From: Ariolimax columbianus
Taxonomy: Eukaryota > Mollusca > Gastropoda > Stylommatophora > Arionidae
Assembly (NCBI GenBank): GCA_036924085.1
Contig: JAVGWX010000009.1
Span: forward strand, 60,304,331-60,368,330
Length of the DNA stretch: 64,000 nt
Reading direction: 5' to 3'
Both the position numbers and the translations under genes were made by a program. Position 1 is the stretch's first letter. Each line of letters begins with the position of its first letter. The notes beneath the pieces were generated by a model. It saw only the letters and a program-made list of their open reading frames with translations, ran no database searches and had not been told where the DNA came from. Shown piece after piece: positions 1 through 10,815 of this stretch.

Positions 1-744
1 TGTTTCTTTGTATTTGTTTGATTACAGTACTTGCTAGTTCTGCTGTTATTTGTTTATTTTGAAGGTTCACTTTTGTTTTGGCCGTAGATACCATCCTCAC
101 TTTCAAGTATATCCTGGAACTTTTATTATATTGGACTTAATAGAACCGCAGTTACAAGTGATTGTCAAGGGTTGTGAATGGGGTTTGGCAACCTAATCGT
201 GTCAAACAAAGTGGTAAAGAAACCACCACAGCATGGACACACAAATATCTTCTCTCATGTGAAATACTCGTCTTTTTATATTTGGATTCAACATATTTAT
301 TTGTGCCCTTGCCAGCTGTTTTTTAAAATTTGGTTTTCGCCTGTTTTATATTTACTCTGTGCCTGTCCTGTGCGCTTATTTTAAGCGGTATATTTAAATA
401 GCTTTGTTAAAATTCCAAGACTAAAACGTCTAAGGAATGTAAAAACAACCAGTGTCGTATAATATATCACGTTAACAAAGTTGTTATGAATGAGAATTAC
501 ATTAAAACAGAATTATCAGTCTTTGATAACGTTGAAATAAATAATATAATCTCATAAATAGTGTTCGTCTAATTGCGAACCAATCTGAAAGTCCATATTA
601 CCTCACACATACGCTCTCCAAATATCCGACAGCTGTTACTTTCATCGTCTCCACCACCTATTTGGCATCTGACTATTTTTTGCTATAAGACACATAATTT
701 GTACTACGTATATCAAAAAGCTGTCTTGCCATTAACATATAGAT
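1..744. other. Unassigned AT-rich sequence
   Basis: No supported gene is present. Around 160-235 there is a weak match to a dispersed motif (GGGGTTTGGCAACCTAATC) resembling the leader-like repeat also seen near 20270, 28750 and 39040. Short reading frames here have no recognisable motifs. Confidence 0.4.
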
Positions 745-1085
745 CTTCTTTGTCGTTCGTTCTCAAACTCCTGCTACCAAGACCTGAAAAAGCTTTGCAA
801 GTAGCAGGGTGTTGTGCAGAGAACAAGATATCTGTGTCGTAATTTACAGATTGACTGCGATATTTGCGCCTTTTGGTCCAATACATCCGACTTCAGGTGG
901 CATTTGTGGATACCGGGTTAGCCTTTCCTGTTCGACCCATTCTCTTTAGCCAGTCTGCTTTGTTGCAGCATGTTATCCAGATCACCGCATATAGGCGTAC
1001 AAGGGTTTTAGCAGTTCTGATTTGCTGAACTTGGCGATAGCAGTCAGTTTTGAGTCGCTGGCCGCCGCATCTCATGCACTGCTCA
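745..1085 (-). mobile_element. S-B SINE-like element, diverged copy
   Basis: Read on the - strand it ends in GAACGA then a degenerate GAA tail at 745. It shows the S-B landmarks in order: a GCAGTGCATGAG-like start, the GATCC..AGCGACTCA segment, the GGCTAAAGAGAATGGG block, GGTCCAAAAGGCGCAAATAT, and CAAGCCCTG-like and TACTTGCAAAGC blocks. About 340 bp, so near full length. Confidence 0.7.
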
Positions 1086-1319
1086 GTATCTTGATTCCAT
1101 AGATTGATCAAAATCATTCTGTCATTGTCTCAGATGAAAAGCACGATTCGTTCTGCCATTATTGCAATTAAAAGCAGTATGCACTCTCAAATCAGATGAC
1201 GAGGCATTTAGTTACCTAAGAGAGTCATTGTTACTCCCGCCGTTTACCCGCGCTTGGTTGAAGTTATTCATTTTGACATTCAGAGCACTGGGTAAATATA
1301 AGATGCAGTAGTAAATGCC

Positions 1320-1700
1320 ATGATAGATCAAGGTATCGATATAAAGTATGCCCAATTAATAGATAAGATCAATGAGGGCTGATCAATGGAGATCACCTCT
1401 TTTGAACAAGGAATTCACCATATCCATACACAAATGGAGTACAACAGGGGGATACAATCTTCTCAAACCTGTTCACAGCTGCACTGAAAGAAGTTTATAT
1501 GACTCTAACTTAGCAAAACAGAGGCGTCAACATAGATTGTGAAATGTTCTCACATTGTAATCACCAGCCACATCATTACAGAAGCTGAACAATGATTAAA
1601 CGAACTGAATGTAGCAGGCAGAGCGGTTGGCCTGAACAAACATAGGAAGAAAACCCACCCTATACAGAACACATTCTGCTACCTGTAGTTTTCCGACTAG
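1320..1700 (+). pseudogene. RTE-like reverse transcriptase fragment
   Basis: The + strand contains GVQQGDTIFSNLFTAALKE, the conserved R/QGD-I-P-K/N-LF block of RTE-type reverse transcriptases, preceded and followed by stops and frameshifts. It is a degraded LINE remnant. Confidence 0.6.
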
Positions 1701-1764
1701 ACAAAGAGCCTATCGATATATATATATTTATATCGTTAAAGGCTCTTCTAACACTCTTCACAGA

Positions 1765-2440
1765 CCTTGTTTACGCAGATGATATAGTCCTGCTCGGCTC
1801 AGACAGTACAGCACTGCAACAGTACCTTGAGAACCTGGACAGCATTACGCGAAATATGGACCTGTCAATATCACGGGCAAAGACCAAAATCCAGAATCTT
1901 GGCTCTGACAAACGGCCCCAGGATATAGTGGTCAATGGTCACACTGCGGAGGGTGCCAATGATCTCTCCTACCTCGGCAGCACGATTGCACCCGACTGCC
2001 GCAATAACTCCGACATACACAAGCGGATTGGTCTAGCGCCTTCGGCGATGAACGACCTCAGCCGCGTGTGGAAGAACAGCAGGCTTTCCATGGGCACTAA
2101 ACTGCGCATCTACCAGTCGTGCGTGATCCCGGTCCTCGTGTATGGCTCCGAGACCTGTACCCTGCAAAAAAGCGGCACTTCGAGACTTGAGGCTTTCCAA
2201 ATGCGAAATCAACGACACATCCTTGGCATTCGTTGGTACGATTTTGTCCGGAATGTAGACGTTTCTGCAAAGACACATCTCCCCCTTGTCATGGTTATTC
2301 TGGAACTTCGCGGCATTTCCCTGTTCGGTCATGTTGTCCGATTGGACAAGGAGGTCCCAGCTCACCAGATTCTTCAAAAGAGTAAACAGTGCAAACGGCT
2401 TCCACCCTGCTGGCTGGAAGCGCCGGTGAGGTCGTCCCCG
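1765..2440 (+). pseudogene. RTE-like LINE fragment with YADD box
   Basis: The frame starts DLVYADDIVLLGSD, keeping the catalytic Asp pair. It continues with SRAKTKIQNL, LSYLGSTIAPD, IPVLVYGSETC and QMRNQRHILGIRWYDFVRN. This is the palm, thumb and C-terminal region of a non-LTR element of the RTE-like type seen throughout the window, with the C-terminal part reaching GHVVRLDKEVPAHQIL. Base composition is richer in GC than the surroundings. The 5' part (endonuclease) and the 3' end are missing. From about 1856 to 2467 the frame is open but has no promoter or start context of a host gene. A leader-like repeat in reverse orientation follows at about 2480-2530. Confidence 0.8.
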
Positions 2441-2811
2441 AAACACGTGGCTTCAACACGTGGCTAGCCCGCTCGAAGCCCAACTCGGCTTAGTCACCTC
2501 TTACGACATGTCTTGTAGGTTACAGTGTTACTATCCCTCACTGCGCGTTTGGGCCCCGGAAACACATTTGATTTAACCCTTTGCTTCAAGTTAAGGGTAG
2601 GAACACCACATCAGCTGACCCATTTAGAGGACGCCAGTGTCAGTGCACTTAATAGGGCTCTTGTGGTAGCGGTGGTTACCGTATTTTACATAAGATTGAT
2701 GGCCGCATTCACAACCCTCTTTGGTCACCACTTACGGCATGCTTGGAAGTTATATTCTTTCCTCTGCGAGTATCACTCTGGTGAAATGAAACATAGAAGG
2801 AAGTAAACATC

Positions 2812-3031
2812 TTCTTACACGTCTTCTTTGTCAGGAAAAAGACGTTTTGATTACTCTGTGTCATAATTTACAGCAATGCAGTATTATCTGCCCCGTTTTG
2901 TCCCAACACAGCCGGTTTTAACTCGGGATTTTTTAGACCCGGTTTGCCTTCTCTCTTCGATCCCTAATCTCTCAGCCAGGCTGCACGGGTGCAGGTAGTT
3001 TTCAGGGCCACCTCTTGGAGGCAGTTTCCAC
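2812..3031 (-). mobile_element. S-B element, 3' part, abutting minisatellite
   Basis: On the - strand it reads CTGCCTCCAAGAGGTGGCCC, then the GCAGCCTGGCTGAGAGATT block, GGTTTGCC-complement blocks and a degenerate tail near 2815. It abuts the 34-bp tandem array at 3032, so the array sits where the rest of the SINE should continue. Confidence 0.65.
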
Positions 3032-4345
3032 TATTACTGATTTACACCCGTGAGACTTTAGTTGCTTATGACACTCCTTCCACTCTAACTGATTTACGCC
3101 CGTGGCACTCATTCCACTCTTACTGATTTACGCCCGTGGCACTTTAGTTGCCTATGACACTCCTTCCACTCTTACTGATTTACGCCTGTGGCACTTCTTC
3201 CACTCTTACTGATTTACGCCCGTGGCACTCATTCCACTCTTACTGATTTACGCCCGTGGCACTCCTTCCACTCTTACTGATTTACGCCCGTGGCACTCAT
3301 TCCACTCTTACTGATTTACGCCCGTGGCACTCCTTCCACTCTTACTGATTTACGCCCATGGCACTTTAGTTGCCTATGACACTCATTCCACTCTTACTGA
3401 TTTACGCCCGTGGCACTCCTTCCACTCTTACTGATTTACGCCCATGGCACTTTAGTTGCCTATGACACTCATTCCACTCTTACTGATTTACGCCCGTGGC
3501 ACTCCTTCCACTCTTACTGATTTACGCCCATGGCACTTTAGTTGCCTATGACACTCATTCCACTCTTACTGATTTACGCCCGTGGCACTCCTTCCACTCT
3601 TACTGATTTACGCCCGTGGCACTCCTTCCACTCTTACTGATTTACGCCCGTGGCACTTTAGTTGCCTATGACACTCATTTCACTCTTACTGATTTACGCC
3701 CGTGGCACTCCTTCCACTCTTACTGATTTACGCCCGTGGCACTCCTTCCACTCTTACTGATTTACGCCCGTGGCACTCCTTCCACTCTTACTGATTTACG
3801 CCCGTGGCACTCCTTCCACTCTTACTGATTTACGCCCGTGGCACTCCTTCCACTCTTACTGATTTACGCCCGTGGCACTTTAGTTGCCTATGACACTCAT
3901 TCCACTCTTACTGATTTACGCCCGTGGCACTCCTTCCACTCTTACTGATTTACGCCCGTGGCACTCCTTCCACTCTTACTGATTTACACCCGTGAGACTT
4001 TAGTTGCCTATGACACTCATTCCACTCTTACTGATGCCCGTGGCACTCCTTCCACTCTTACCGATTTACGCCCGTGGCACTCCTTCCACTCTTACCGATT
4101 TACGCCTGTGGCACTCCTTCCACTCTTACCGATTTACGCCCGTGGCACTCATTCCACTATTACTGATTTACACCCGTGAGACTTTAGTTGCCCATGACTC
4201 TCCTTCCACTCTTACCGATTTACGCCCGTGGCACTCATTCCACTCTTACTGATTTACGCCCGTGGCACTCCTTCCACTTTTACTGATTTACACCCGTGAG
4301 ACTTTAGTTGCCCATGGCACTACTTCCACTCTCTCTGATTTACCC
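3032..4345 (+). repeat. Minisatellite, 34-bp unit with 52-bp higher-order variant
   Basis: The basic unit is GCACTCCTTCCACTCTTACT plus GATTTACGCCCGTG. A longer variant carries an inserted GCACTTTAGTTGCCTATGAC and recurs at intervals, giving a higher-order pattern. There are about 35 units. The proline/leucine-rich reading frames here are by-products of the repeat. S-B fragments flank the array in opposite orientations. Confidence 0.95.
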
Positions 4346-4346
4346 C

Positions 4347-4505
4347 AGCCGAAGACGGATGTGTCGGACCGACAGGTGCAAATATCGCAGTCAAGCTGTA
4401 AACTAGCGACACAACGCTTTCTGTTCTTCGGACTACATCCTGCTACTTGCAAAGCCCTGTTCAGGGCTTGGTAGCGGGAGATTGAGAACGAACGCAGAAG
4501 AAGGA
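4347..4505 (+). mobile_element. S-B element, 3' half
   Basis: From AGCCGAAGACGGATGTGTCG through CAAATATCGCAGTCAAGCTG and TACTTGCAAAGCCCTGTTCA to GAGAACGAACGCAGAAGAAG it matches the canonical 3' half of S-B. A short reverse-oriented S-B piece (about 4545-4590) follows. Confidence 0.85.
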
Positions 4506-4704
4506 GGCAGAATAGGGTACCGTATTCGCTTACCCTGTTGCAAGGAGCCGGCTATAAGTCACTGGCTGCTGTCAGCTCATTCACTGGTGTGTCCTGGACG
4601 GCCAACAAGAAATCAAAGAGTTAAAGAAATATGTTCCAATAAAACAATTAAGATTGATATAGTGCCTTATAAGCATTTGAATAGTATAGTGGAAGAGAAC
4701 TTGG

Positions 4705-4790
4705 AAGAGTAAAAGTACGGGTTCAACCCCCGTAGCCGGCACGCTCCAGTCTACCCAGCTAGACATGGCTAGAATGCGTACATGGAGCCA
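4705..4790 (+). mobile_element. tRNA-like SINE head remnant
   Basis: ACGGGTTCAACCCCCGTAGC forms a perfect T-arm-like hairpin with a B-box core (GGTTCAACCCC). It is followed by CTCCAGTCTACCCAGCTA, as in S-G elements. No matching acceptor stem, D-arm or anticodon arm is present upstream, so it is a SINE head rather than a tRNA gene. Confidence 0.5.
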
Positions 4791-5093
4791 AAGATGGCAG
4801 TACAGTCAACGTGCTGACAGCAGTCAGCGACTCATAGCTGGCTCCTCGTACTAGTGTCAGCGAATGATAGCTGACCAAGACCATATTCTGCCTACAAAAG
4901 GCGGACCTGGAATTAGGCTGCACGAGTGCAGTCTATCCAAGAGGATATTGATCACAGAAAGGCAAAACTAGTCCAAACATATCATGATCAAACCAGATGT
5001 GTCAGGACGCAGATATATCAGCCTCGCTGTAAACTGTGATACAATCTATTTCAGGACGAACGCCGAAGAGGAAGATAATAATAAGAAGAAATA
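4785..5093 (+). mobile_element. S-B element, diverged near-full copy
   Basis: It contains GCTGACAGCAGTCAGCGACT, CTGACCAAGACCATATTCTG, GGCTGCACGAGTGCAGTCTA and CGCTGTAAACTG, and ends GGACGAACGCCGAAGAGGAA. The order and spacing follow S-B. Confidence 0.7.
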
Positions 5094-5094
5094 A

Positions 5095-5225
5095 GGGTTA
5101 ACTGACACGCGACTAGAGAAGGAAAATGCAAGAAGGAAGTGAATTGTCTGCCCCACCTCACACAAACTGTGGCTTAGTATACAGGTCTCTAACATTTAAT
5201 TTCCGACCAGCATTTAAATCTCTTA
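5095..5225 (+). mobile_element. S-G SINE-like fragment
   Basis: It shares AGGAAGTGAATTGTCTGCCC, CACCTCACACAAACTGTGGC and AGTATACAGGTCTCTAAC with copies at 46390-46640 and 24775-24910. The body only is visible here. Confidence 0.6.
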
Positions 5226-5844
5226 ATGAACTACCTTTTAACATTTTGTGTCACATTGCTGACACTGCCGTAGGGGATCAAGTATTACAAACTTCATTGT
5301 ATTGTCATCTGTTTTTTGGTCAGGTATCGTGATCAGTATCCCTCCTCGCTGACTTCTCTAAGTAAATATGGTGCCCATTTTATGTGGGTATACTGGAGCG
5401 TATTGATACATGAAAGCTAACTCGATACCTTTGCCGAAATAAACCAACGATCAAGAAATATTTGCTTGGTATAAATGGTCGTAGCTTTTAAAATGGGCAG
5501 TCTGAATCAAGAGAACAGGTTTCAGAATAAAATGTATGCTTACCAGACCTCTTTAATATATACAGTGAAGCAGACGTGAGCAGTTTTTGAGGGGTTAAAG
5601 AAGCTACAGAAGATCTACTAGAAATAATAATTGGATGCAGTGGCGCCGCATTAATGAAGGGGGCGTGGGATTTCCTTCTGCCTCGAACGACAGTCCAGTT
5701 TGAGAAGGCACATCTGCGCCAGACATTCTGTGTACCATGTTCTATGATCGTTAATATTTACTATTATGATATTATTTTTTCGGAAAATGTGAATGATGGG
5801 GGTTGTTACCAAAAGAATAATTTCTGCCGGTGTCAGGAACTGTA
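5226..5844. other. Unassigned sequence
   Basis: No motif, RNA gene or convincing reading frame was recognised in this stretch. Confidence 0.4.
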
Positions 5845-5935
5845 TGTATGCCCCTACCAGAGGGGTGCAAAATTGACACATTACAATATGCAGACGACTC
5901 AGTGCTTGTAGCAGGGAAGGAGTACGGTCGTAGAG
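5845..5935 (+). pseudogene. Reverse transcriptase fragment (YADD)
   Basis: It reads PLPEGCKIDTLQYADDSVLV, the strand-turn-strand around the catalytic YADD of a non-LTR reverse transcriptase. Only about 30 codons survive. Confidence 0.55.
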
Positions 5936-5984
5936 CAGTAAGTGAAGAAATACATATGGAGTTTAAAAGCGATAATCATTATAA

Positions 5985-6480
5985 AAATGCTCGTCTCGTC
6001 TTTCTCATAGCTTTAAGACGTAGGGGTATCACGTCAAAGTTTTGCCCGTCTACTTTCGAACATCGTCTGTCCAGCGCCTCTTGTGGGATCTCATTTTCCC
6101 TTGCCAGGTACTTTGCGTTTGAGTCTTTTGTGTGGTAGTGCACTCGTTCGTATTACAGGGCCGTACCATTAGATCGTTCGTGTTTTTACCATTGATAGGA
6201 GCTTTAGATAAGGTCCGACAGACTGTGTATTTGTGTTGCGTACCTTGACATTTGTTACAATGTTATTTCAAGGAGCCGTCTGAAGCACCTCATCTCCATA
6301 GCCTGGATATTTCGGTTTAATTCAGCATTTAGCGTCCACGTCTCACACGCGTAGAGGTACACGAGAGGATTAGTGTTTGCATTAGTTTGGTCTTCATTTT
6401 AAACGAGACGTTCTTGTCTTTTCACAATGGTTTTATTGATGTGGGATCGTTATTGCTTGTGCAGGCCTTATTCTTGTCCC
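5985..6480 (-). pseudogene. RTE-like LINE C-terminal fragment
   Basis: On the - strand 6400-6265 reads VYLYACETWTLNAELNRNIQ followed by AMEMRCFRRLL, a hallmark RTE segment. Toward lower coordinates GKMRSHKRRWTDDVRK and a degraded TG-F-D-V-I-P-L block represent the far C-terminus. Several frameshifts are present. Confidence 0.75.
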
Positions 6481-6920
6481 TGACTTGATTCCGCAATTGT
6501 ACAGATCACAATTATATGGTAGACATTGATTAAGTGTGAGATGAAGATAGAAACTACTACTACAAGATAATATGATTACAAAATCATGCTTTGGCGCCGG
6601 CTTCCTTTAGATGTTAACTGCAGTTGTGGCCTTATGCTTTGTAAGGAACGAAATGGAGACAAAGTAAAAAGAAAGATCTTAAAACATGTTAAACAATTAA
6701 GACACATTGCAACTCCCATAAAGATGATTCTCCAGTGCCCGAAATGATTTAAATAATAGTAATACTGTACACTTGTGGGAATATTCAACAGCATCAAACT
6801 AGACGTTGCTAATAACTTGGCTCTTCTGTTATATAACGGCAATGATATGCCAAAATAAAATAAGTATACTTGATGAGAGGTCACATAATTACTGTAATCC
6901 GGTTGCTCTTTCAGGCGCAA
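6480..6920. other. Unassigned sequence
   Basis: Nothing recognisable was found. Reading frames here lack family motifs. Confidence 0.4.
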
Positions 6921-6921
6921 C

Positions 6922-7150
6922 ATGTGCCATATTTCGTCTAAACTCTACTCTGTCTCTTGCTTTCAAGTACGCCATATTTCGTCTAAACTCTTCTGTCTCT
7001 TGCTTTCAAGTACGCCATATTTCGTCTAAACTCTACTCTGTCTCTTGCTTTCAAGTACGCCATATTTCGTCTAAACTCTTCTCTGTCTCTTGCTTTCAAG
7101 TACGTCATATTTCGTCTAAACTCTTCTCTGTCTCTTGCTTTCAAGTACGA
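6922..7150. repeat. Minisatellite, 45-bp unit, about 5 copies
   Basis: The unit runs from GTACGCCATATTTCGTCTAA to CTCTGTCTCTTGCTTTCAA. The 45-bp period is a multiple of three, so a repetitive 15-residue peptide frame is open on the - strand. This follows from the period and is not evidence of a protein gene. Confidence 0.9.
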
Positions 7151-7337
7151 TCCCGGATCAATGACGTTTCGCACGTCATCCCTTCATCTCATTTGTGTAC
7201 CTCCAGGCCCAATATACATGTCAATCTGTTGTCATGCAAGTTACCACGTTGTCGGCCGACCTATACTTTCTTAGCAGCGTCGTATTGAAGCAAGTGTGAC
7301 TCCTGGAGGCGGTGTTGCGGATGTGGTATTGTAGTAA

Positions 7338-7570
7338 TAGGGGACGGCGTGGGCTAGTGGTTAGGTGACACGGACACAATCAGAAGGTGCTGGGTTCGAT
7401 CCCCATCACAGAACCGGCGGTTACCCCGGGGAAGCAAACCCTTAGAAAATGCAGGAGGAAGCAGAACCTTACATACAATGCATGCTGAAGTCGGATGCAC
7501 TGGGCCGACAGTGCAACGCACACCGCCTTGTGGGAATAACGAAATAAGGCGAACGCGGAAAAAAAAATTA
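7338..7570 (+). mobile_element. S-A tRNA-derived SINE with intact A and B boxes
   Basis: The head GGGGACGGCGTGGGCTAGTG carries an A-box-like motif, and GGTTCGATCCC is a perfect B box. The body contains TACCCCGGGGAAGCAAACCC and ATGCATGCTGAAGTCGGATG. The element ends in a short A-rich tail. It is flanked by a 10-bp direct repeat ATTGTAGTAA at 7328-7337 and 7571-7580. Confidence 0.88.
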
Positions 7571-7849
7571 ATTGTAGTAACATTGATAATGTTCTACACT
7601 CAATCGCCCATTCAGTAGCTTGGAGATGCGCACCTCCCGAATTGTTACACTCCGGTCGCAGGAACATGGCCAAACTTAAGCATTTTAATCATCTGATTAT
7701 GTTGGGAGGCACGACTACAATCTATGCATGCATTTATTCATATATGTTTGTAGCAAAGTAGACAACGTATGGGATACATATAATGATATCGAATATAGAA
7801 TACAAAAGGTTAGATGATCTTTCATTGCATTAGGGAAAGTGTAGCAATA

Positions 7850-8310
7850 CTTGTAATCCTGGTATTCAAACAGGCATGCTAAGTGTCTGTTGTCAGGTAG
7901 CCGAAATCTTCGGCTATACGTAGTAGGTAATTTTTATGACTTCCTGCAGCTTACTTGGCCTGGGGGAAGGTACACATAATTTGGGTAGATTTTTAACCAG
8001 AGATTTTGAATTTTGTCCGGGTAGCGGCCGTTAAGTCTACTCTTACATACAATGCATGCTGAAGTCGGATGCAGCTTATAACTGAAATAAATAACTAAAT
8101 AACTGAAGTTATTTATAACTGAAAAGAGATTGTTAACGTGTTCGACACGTTAACGTGTTCGACACTGAACACTGGAGTCCGATCTCACTACCCAGAGATC
8201 AGGGGAATTTTTACCAGAAGATCCACGTGAAAAATCCCGGTCTCCACCGTGATTCGAACCCGCGACCTCTGGCACCCGAGACAGACACCTTACCTCGAGA
8301 TCGCTGAGAC
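7850..8310 (-). mobile_element. S-D tRNA-derived SINE, rearranged
   Basis: The head lies at the right end. On the - strand it reads GGTCTCAGCGATCTCGAGGT, then a perfect B box (GGTTCGAATCAC), then CGGGATTTTTCACGTGGATC. The distal part contains the CCGAAATCTTCGGC palindrome and TCCTGGTATTCAAACA. A 35-bp piece of S-A (8040-8075) and a 17-bp duplicated motif (GTTAACGTGTTCGACAC twice at about 8132-8165) interrupt it. Related copies lie at 50030-50310 and 62472-62845. Confidence 0.75.
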
Positions 8311-8369
8311 CGTTAGCAACGTTTAGCAGTACAAAGAAATGAAGTCCCGCACCGAAATAATGATCCAAT

Positions 8370-8600
8370 GCAAATCATGTTCTATTGTATGACTCTGGTA
8401 CACGAAGCACAACAAAAGCAGAAACGAACAAGTTATATACTTTCATAAACGGATGTCTGCGCAGAATAAAGAGGTTGAAATGGTATCAAAGGAAGAGCAA
8501 ACGTTTGGGACCGGCAAAGAATCAGTGCCGCCACAAAGACAAGCGAATATCGGGCTATTGTGCTAACCACCCTTCTCTACGCAAGCTAATCACGGACAGT
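8370..8600 (+). pseudogene. RTE-like LINE fragment
   Basis: VLLYDSGTRSTTKAETNKL and FINGCLRRIKRLKWYQ correspond to the VLLYG-E-T / NKL-FINRCLRRIL-I-W region of RTE-like LINEs, with frame damage on both sides. Confidence 0.7.
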
Positions 8601-8604
8601 TTAT

Positions 8605-9145
8605 AGCAGGTATCTCTGGAAACTTAATCATTTCCATATAAACTGCCTACGCAGACTGCTCAGGATCGGTTGGCAGGATAGCGGGCCAAACTATGTGGTC
8701 CTCAGCAGGACGAGACTCTCTTAGATTCTTTCGCTGCTGCAGAGAGCCCAGATCAGATGGATTTGGAATGTTGTTCTTATGTGAGATGGACGCCTCCCTA
8801 AACAATTGTTATATGGTGATCTCAGAACAAGACATGGCTCGGGGGGGGGGGGGGGGGGGATTAGAGGAAACGATACAAAGACACTCTAAAACTTTCTTTG
8901 AATAGTTTCTCCATTTATGTCGCTGCCTGGGAGCTGGTTGTCCCGAACTGCTCAGCCTGGCGCACTGCCATCACATATGGTGCTCGCACCGCTGGAAAAG
9001 CGAGCTGCAGGAAAGGAAACAATGCAAGTCGACCCAATTACAATTACTAATGCTGACCACGTGTGCCCTACGTGCGGTAGAGTTTGTCACGCTCAGATCG
9101 AATTGTACAGTCAAACGCGGTCACATCTGAATAAACATGTCTGAC
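8605..9145 (+). pseudogene. RTE-like LINE C-terminus with C2H2 zinc finger
   Basis: Segments in order, in shifting frames, are LNHFHINCLRRLLRIGWQD, VVLSRTRLS, RWIWNVVLM, LEETIQRHSKTFFE, SLPGSWLSRTAQPGAL, and VCPTCGRVCHAQIELYSQTR with SHLNKH. The last is a C2H2 finger of the kind found at the C-terminus of endonuclease/reverse-transcriptase RTE elements. A 19-base G run at 8841-8859 interrupts the frame. Confidence 0.8.
8841..8859. repeat. Poly-G tract (19 G)
   Basis: Nineteen consecutive G residues lie inside the RTE remnant. They may be prone to sequencing error or slippage. Confidence 0.9.
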
Positions 9146-9224
9146 GCTGCTCGATCTTTGCGTGCGATGAGCAACTAATTAATGATAAGAGGACAAATGT
9201 GGAACTGTTGGAAGGAACCATATA

Positions 9225-9470
9225 TATATCAGTGGAACATGACGGAAGGAGAATGCGCTGGCGTTGGATAGGACACGCATTGAGGTAACCAGCTGATAGA
9301 ATTACAAGACAGTCTTTGTTATGGAAACCCCAAGGCAACTGAAGTAGCGGTACACCAAAACATACATGGAGAGACAAGCGAAGGAAACAGGGATGGAATG
9401 GGTACAGCTGGAAAATAAGGAAAATCACAGGAGAACATCATGCAGTTCCTAGAAAAAGAAGATTAATCTA
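9225..9470 (+). pseudogene. RTE-like LINE 3' coding fragment
   Basis: RRMRWRWIGHALR followed by ITRQSLLWKPQGN and TPKHTWRDKRRKQG is the terminal W-W-IGHTLRK / RQAL-WNPQGKR block of RTE-like elements, with one stop. Confidence 0.75.
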
Positions 9471-9599
9471 TATTTTTAAAAATATTGGACATACATTTAA
9501 AAATAAGGACGTTGCAAGCTAAGCGGGATTCCAGACAAACTCATCACAAAACACCGACCTAAAAAAATGTGTTTCTCAAAATAGAAACCAGAAAGCGTA

Positions 9600-9800
9600 G
9601 TTATGTAGTGTCGTGCAGAATCAATTATGGATGTGGAACTTGGACAATGGATTCAAAATAAACAGATAGAAGAATTACTTGTATCAATAGAAGAATTACT
9701 TGCAGCAGCAGAAATGTGGTTCATAAAGATAATAATGGGCATGCTAAGGACAACTAAGGAATACAATGAGAAAATGTTACAAGAGTATTTTTCTTAAAAA
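9600..9800 (+). pseudogene. RTE-like LINE fragment
   Basis: INYGCGTWTMDSK and AAEMWFIKIIMGMLRTTK match the YGCETWT / EMW-RRM-I segment of LINE reverse transcriptases. A duplicated ATAGAAGAATTACTTG lies within it. Confidence 0.6.
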
Positions 9801-10640
9801 CTGCTGACTAAAATACAGAGAAGACAGGTAAATCCCATTGAATATATGGAGAACTTTGTTGAGATGGCGGGAGATGTAGACGAAAATACGTCAATGAGAA
9901 CACGAGGAAGGAACAACGAGATAGAAAGCAGATAAAAGCGAAAGGAAAGAACTAAGAAATATTGTTGATTAACTAGGAAATTGGAAAGTTGAGGAATTTG
10001 CAGGAGGTTCCAGTTAATGAGTGAAACATACGGTGTTGGTAATTGGTCGGGAACCCGGCCGTCATTTCTGAAATTGTATGACAAGATGATTTTGAAAGCA
10101 ACGTGTATCTAAAGTAGTGAAGTGTTAAAATCATGGTTGTAGTGAAGGGAATTGATCTTGTGTGTCGCTTTAGCTTAGAAGGAAGGCGTTCGTCTATCAA
10201 GAAACCTAAGCACGAGACGATGGGTTGTTCGAATTCCACAGGTTTCAATCGCCACATGGTAAGTGCGAGTTGGCGCCTAGCTCTACGAGAGACGGAAGAT
10301 AAACTTGCAGGTGCCATCTACACGCTGTGCTCGTAACAGAACCCTTGACAGTTGAAAATCCAAAAAAAGCAGATTGTTTGCAGCTGCCCGGGTAAAAATA
10401 TCCGGAAAAATAATTAAATTCCTACCATCCCCAAGACAGAGTGAACCTGCAGAAAGTGAAATCGCAACAAAATAAAAAAAATCCTACTAAGGTAGCTTCG
10501 CCTACCTGGCAGCAGCCAAATACCAACTAGCATTATAATACTTCCCTGTTCACCCCTAGAATATACGTGTTGCGGTCTGTGTGGTTTACGCCTTTCTGAT
10601 GTTTTTACGTTCTCTTTGGATGTTTAAGTCGCACGCGTCC
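9800..10640. other. Unassigned sequence
   Basis: A small open frame at 10133-10336 contains a GTAAGT motif at about 10259 but shows no similarity that I can recognise. In particular it lacks the p38 glycine-rich loop. No other feature was found. Confidence 0.35.
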
Positions 10641-10644
10641 TGGG

Positions 10645-10815
10645 TACAATATACTGACCAATACTGCATCTTAACGTTCACGCCATGTACATGAGACAAT
10701 CTGTGTTACAGCAACCTGACTAATGAGCTGGGGATCGATGATGTGATCCCCGTAGTAGTAAACCGGCTGAGAAGCATAGTACTGCTCTACAGCCAGAAGA
10801 CCCAGAAACGTCGAC
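10645..10815 (+). mobile_element. S-F composite SINE fragment
   Basis: ATATACTGACCAATACTG, then TGTGTTACAGCAACCTGACT and AATGAGCTGGGGATCGATGA follow the S-F order: one VNTR-like unit, then the CTAATGAGGTGGGGATCGA body. Confidence 0.65.

Noticed and set aside
1856..2467. 203-codon open frame as a host gene
   Set aside because: Its content (YADD just upstream, YLGSTI, VLVYGSET) is that of an RTE-like LINE, and it is truncated at both ends.
3032..4345. Possible CRISPR-like array
   Set aside because: Units are contiguous with no unique spacers, the host is eukaryotic and no cas genes exist. It is a minisatellite. The same applies to the arrays at 18.6, 35.5 and 60.9 kb.
4705..4740. Candidate tRNA 3' half
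   Set aside because: The T-arm hairpin is perfect but there is no D-arm, anticodon arm or matching acceptor stem upstream.
10133..10336. Possible p38 first exon (small frame with an internal GTAAGT)
   Set aside because: The translation lacks the expected W-V-P-RY and G-GAYG glycine-loop residues, and the GTAAGT does not follow a p38-like sequence.
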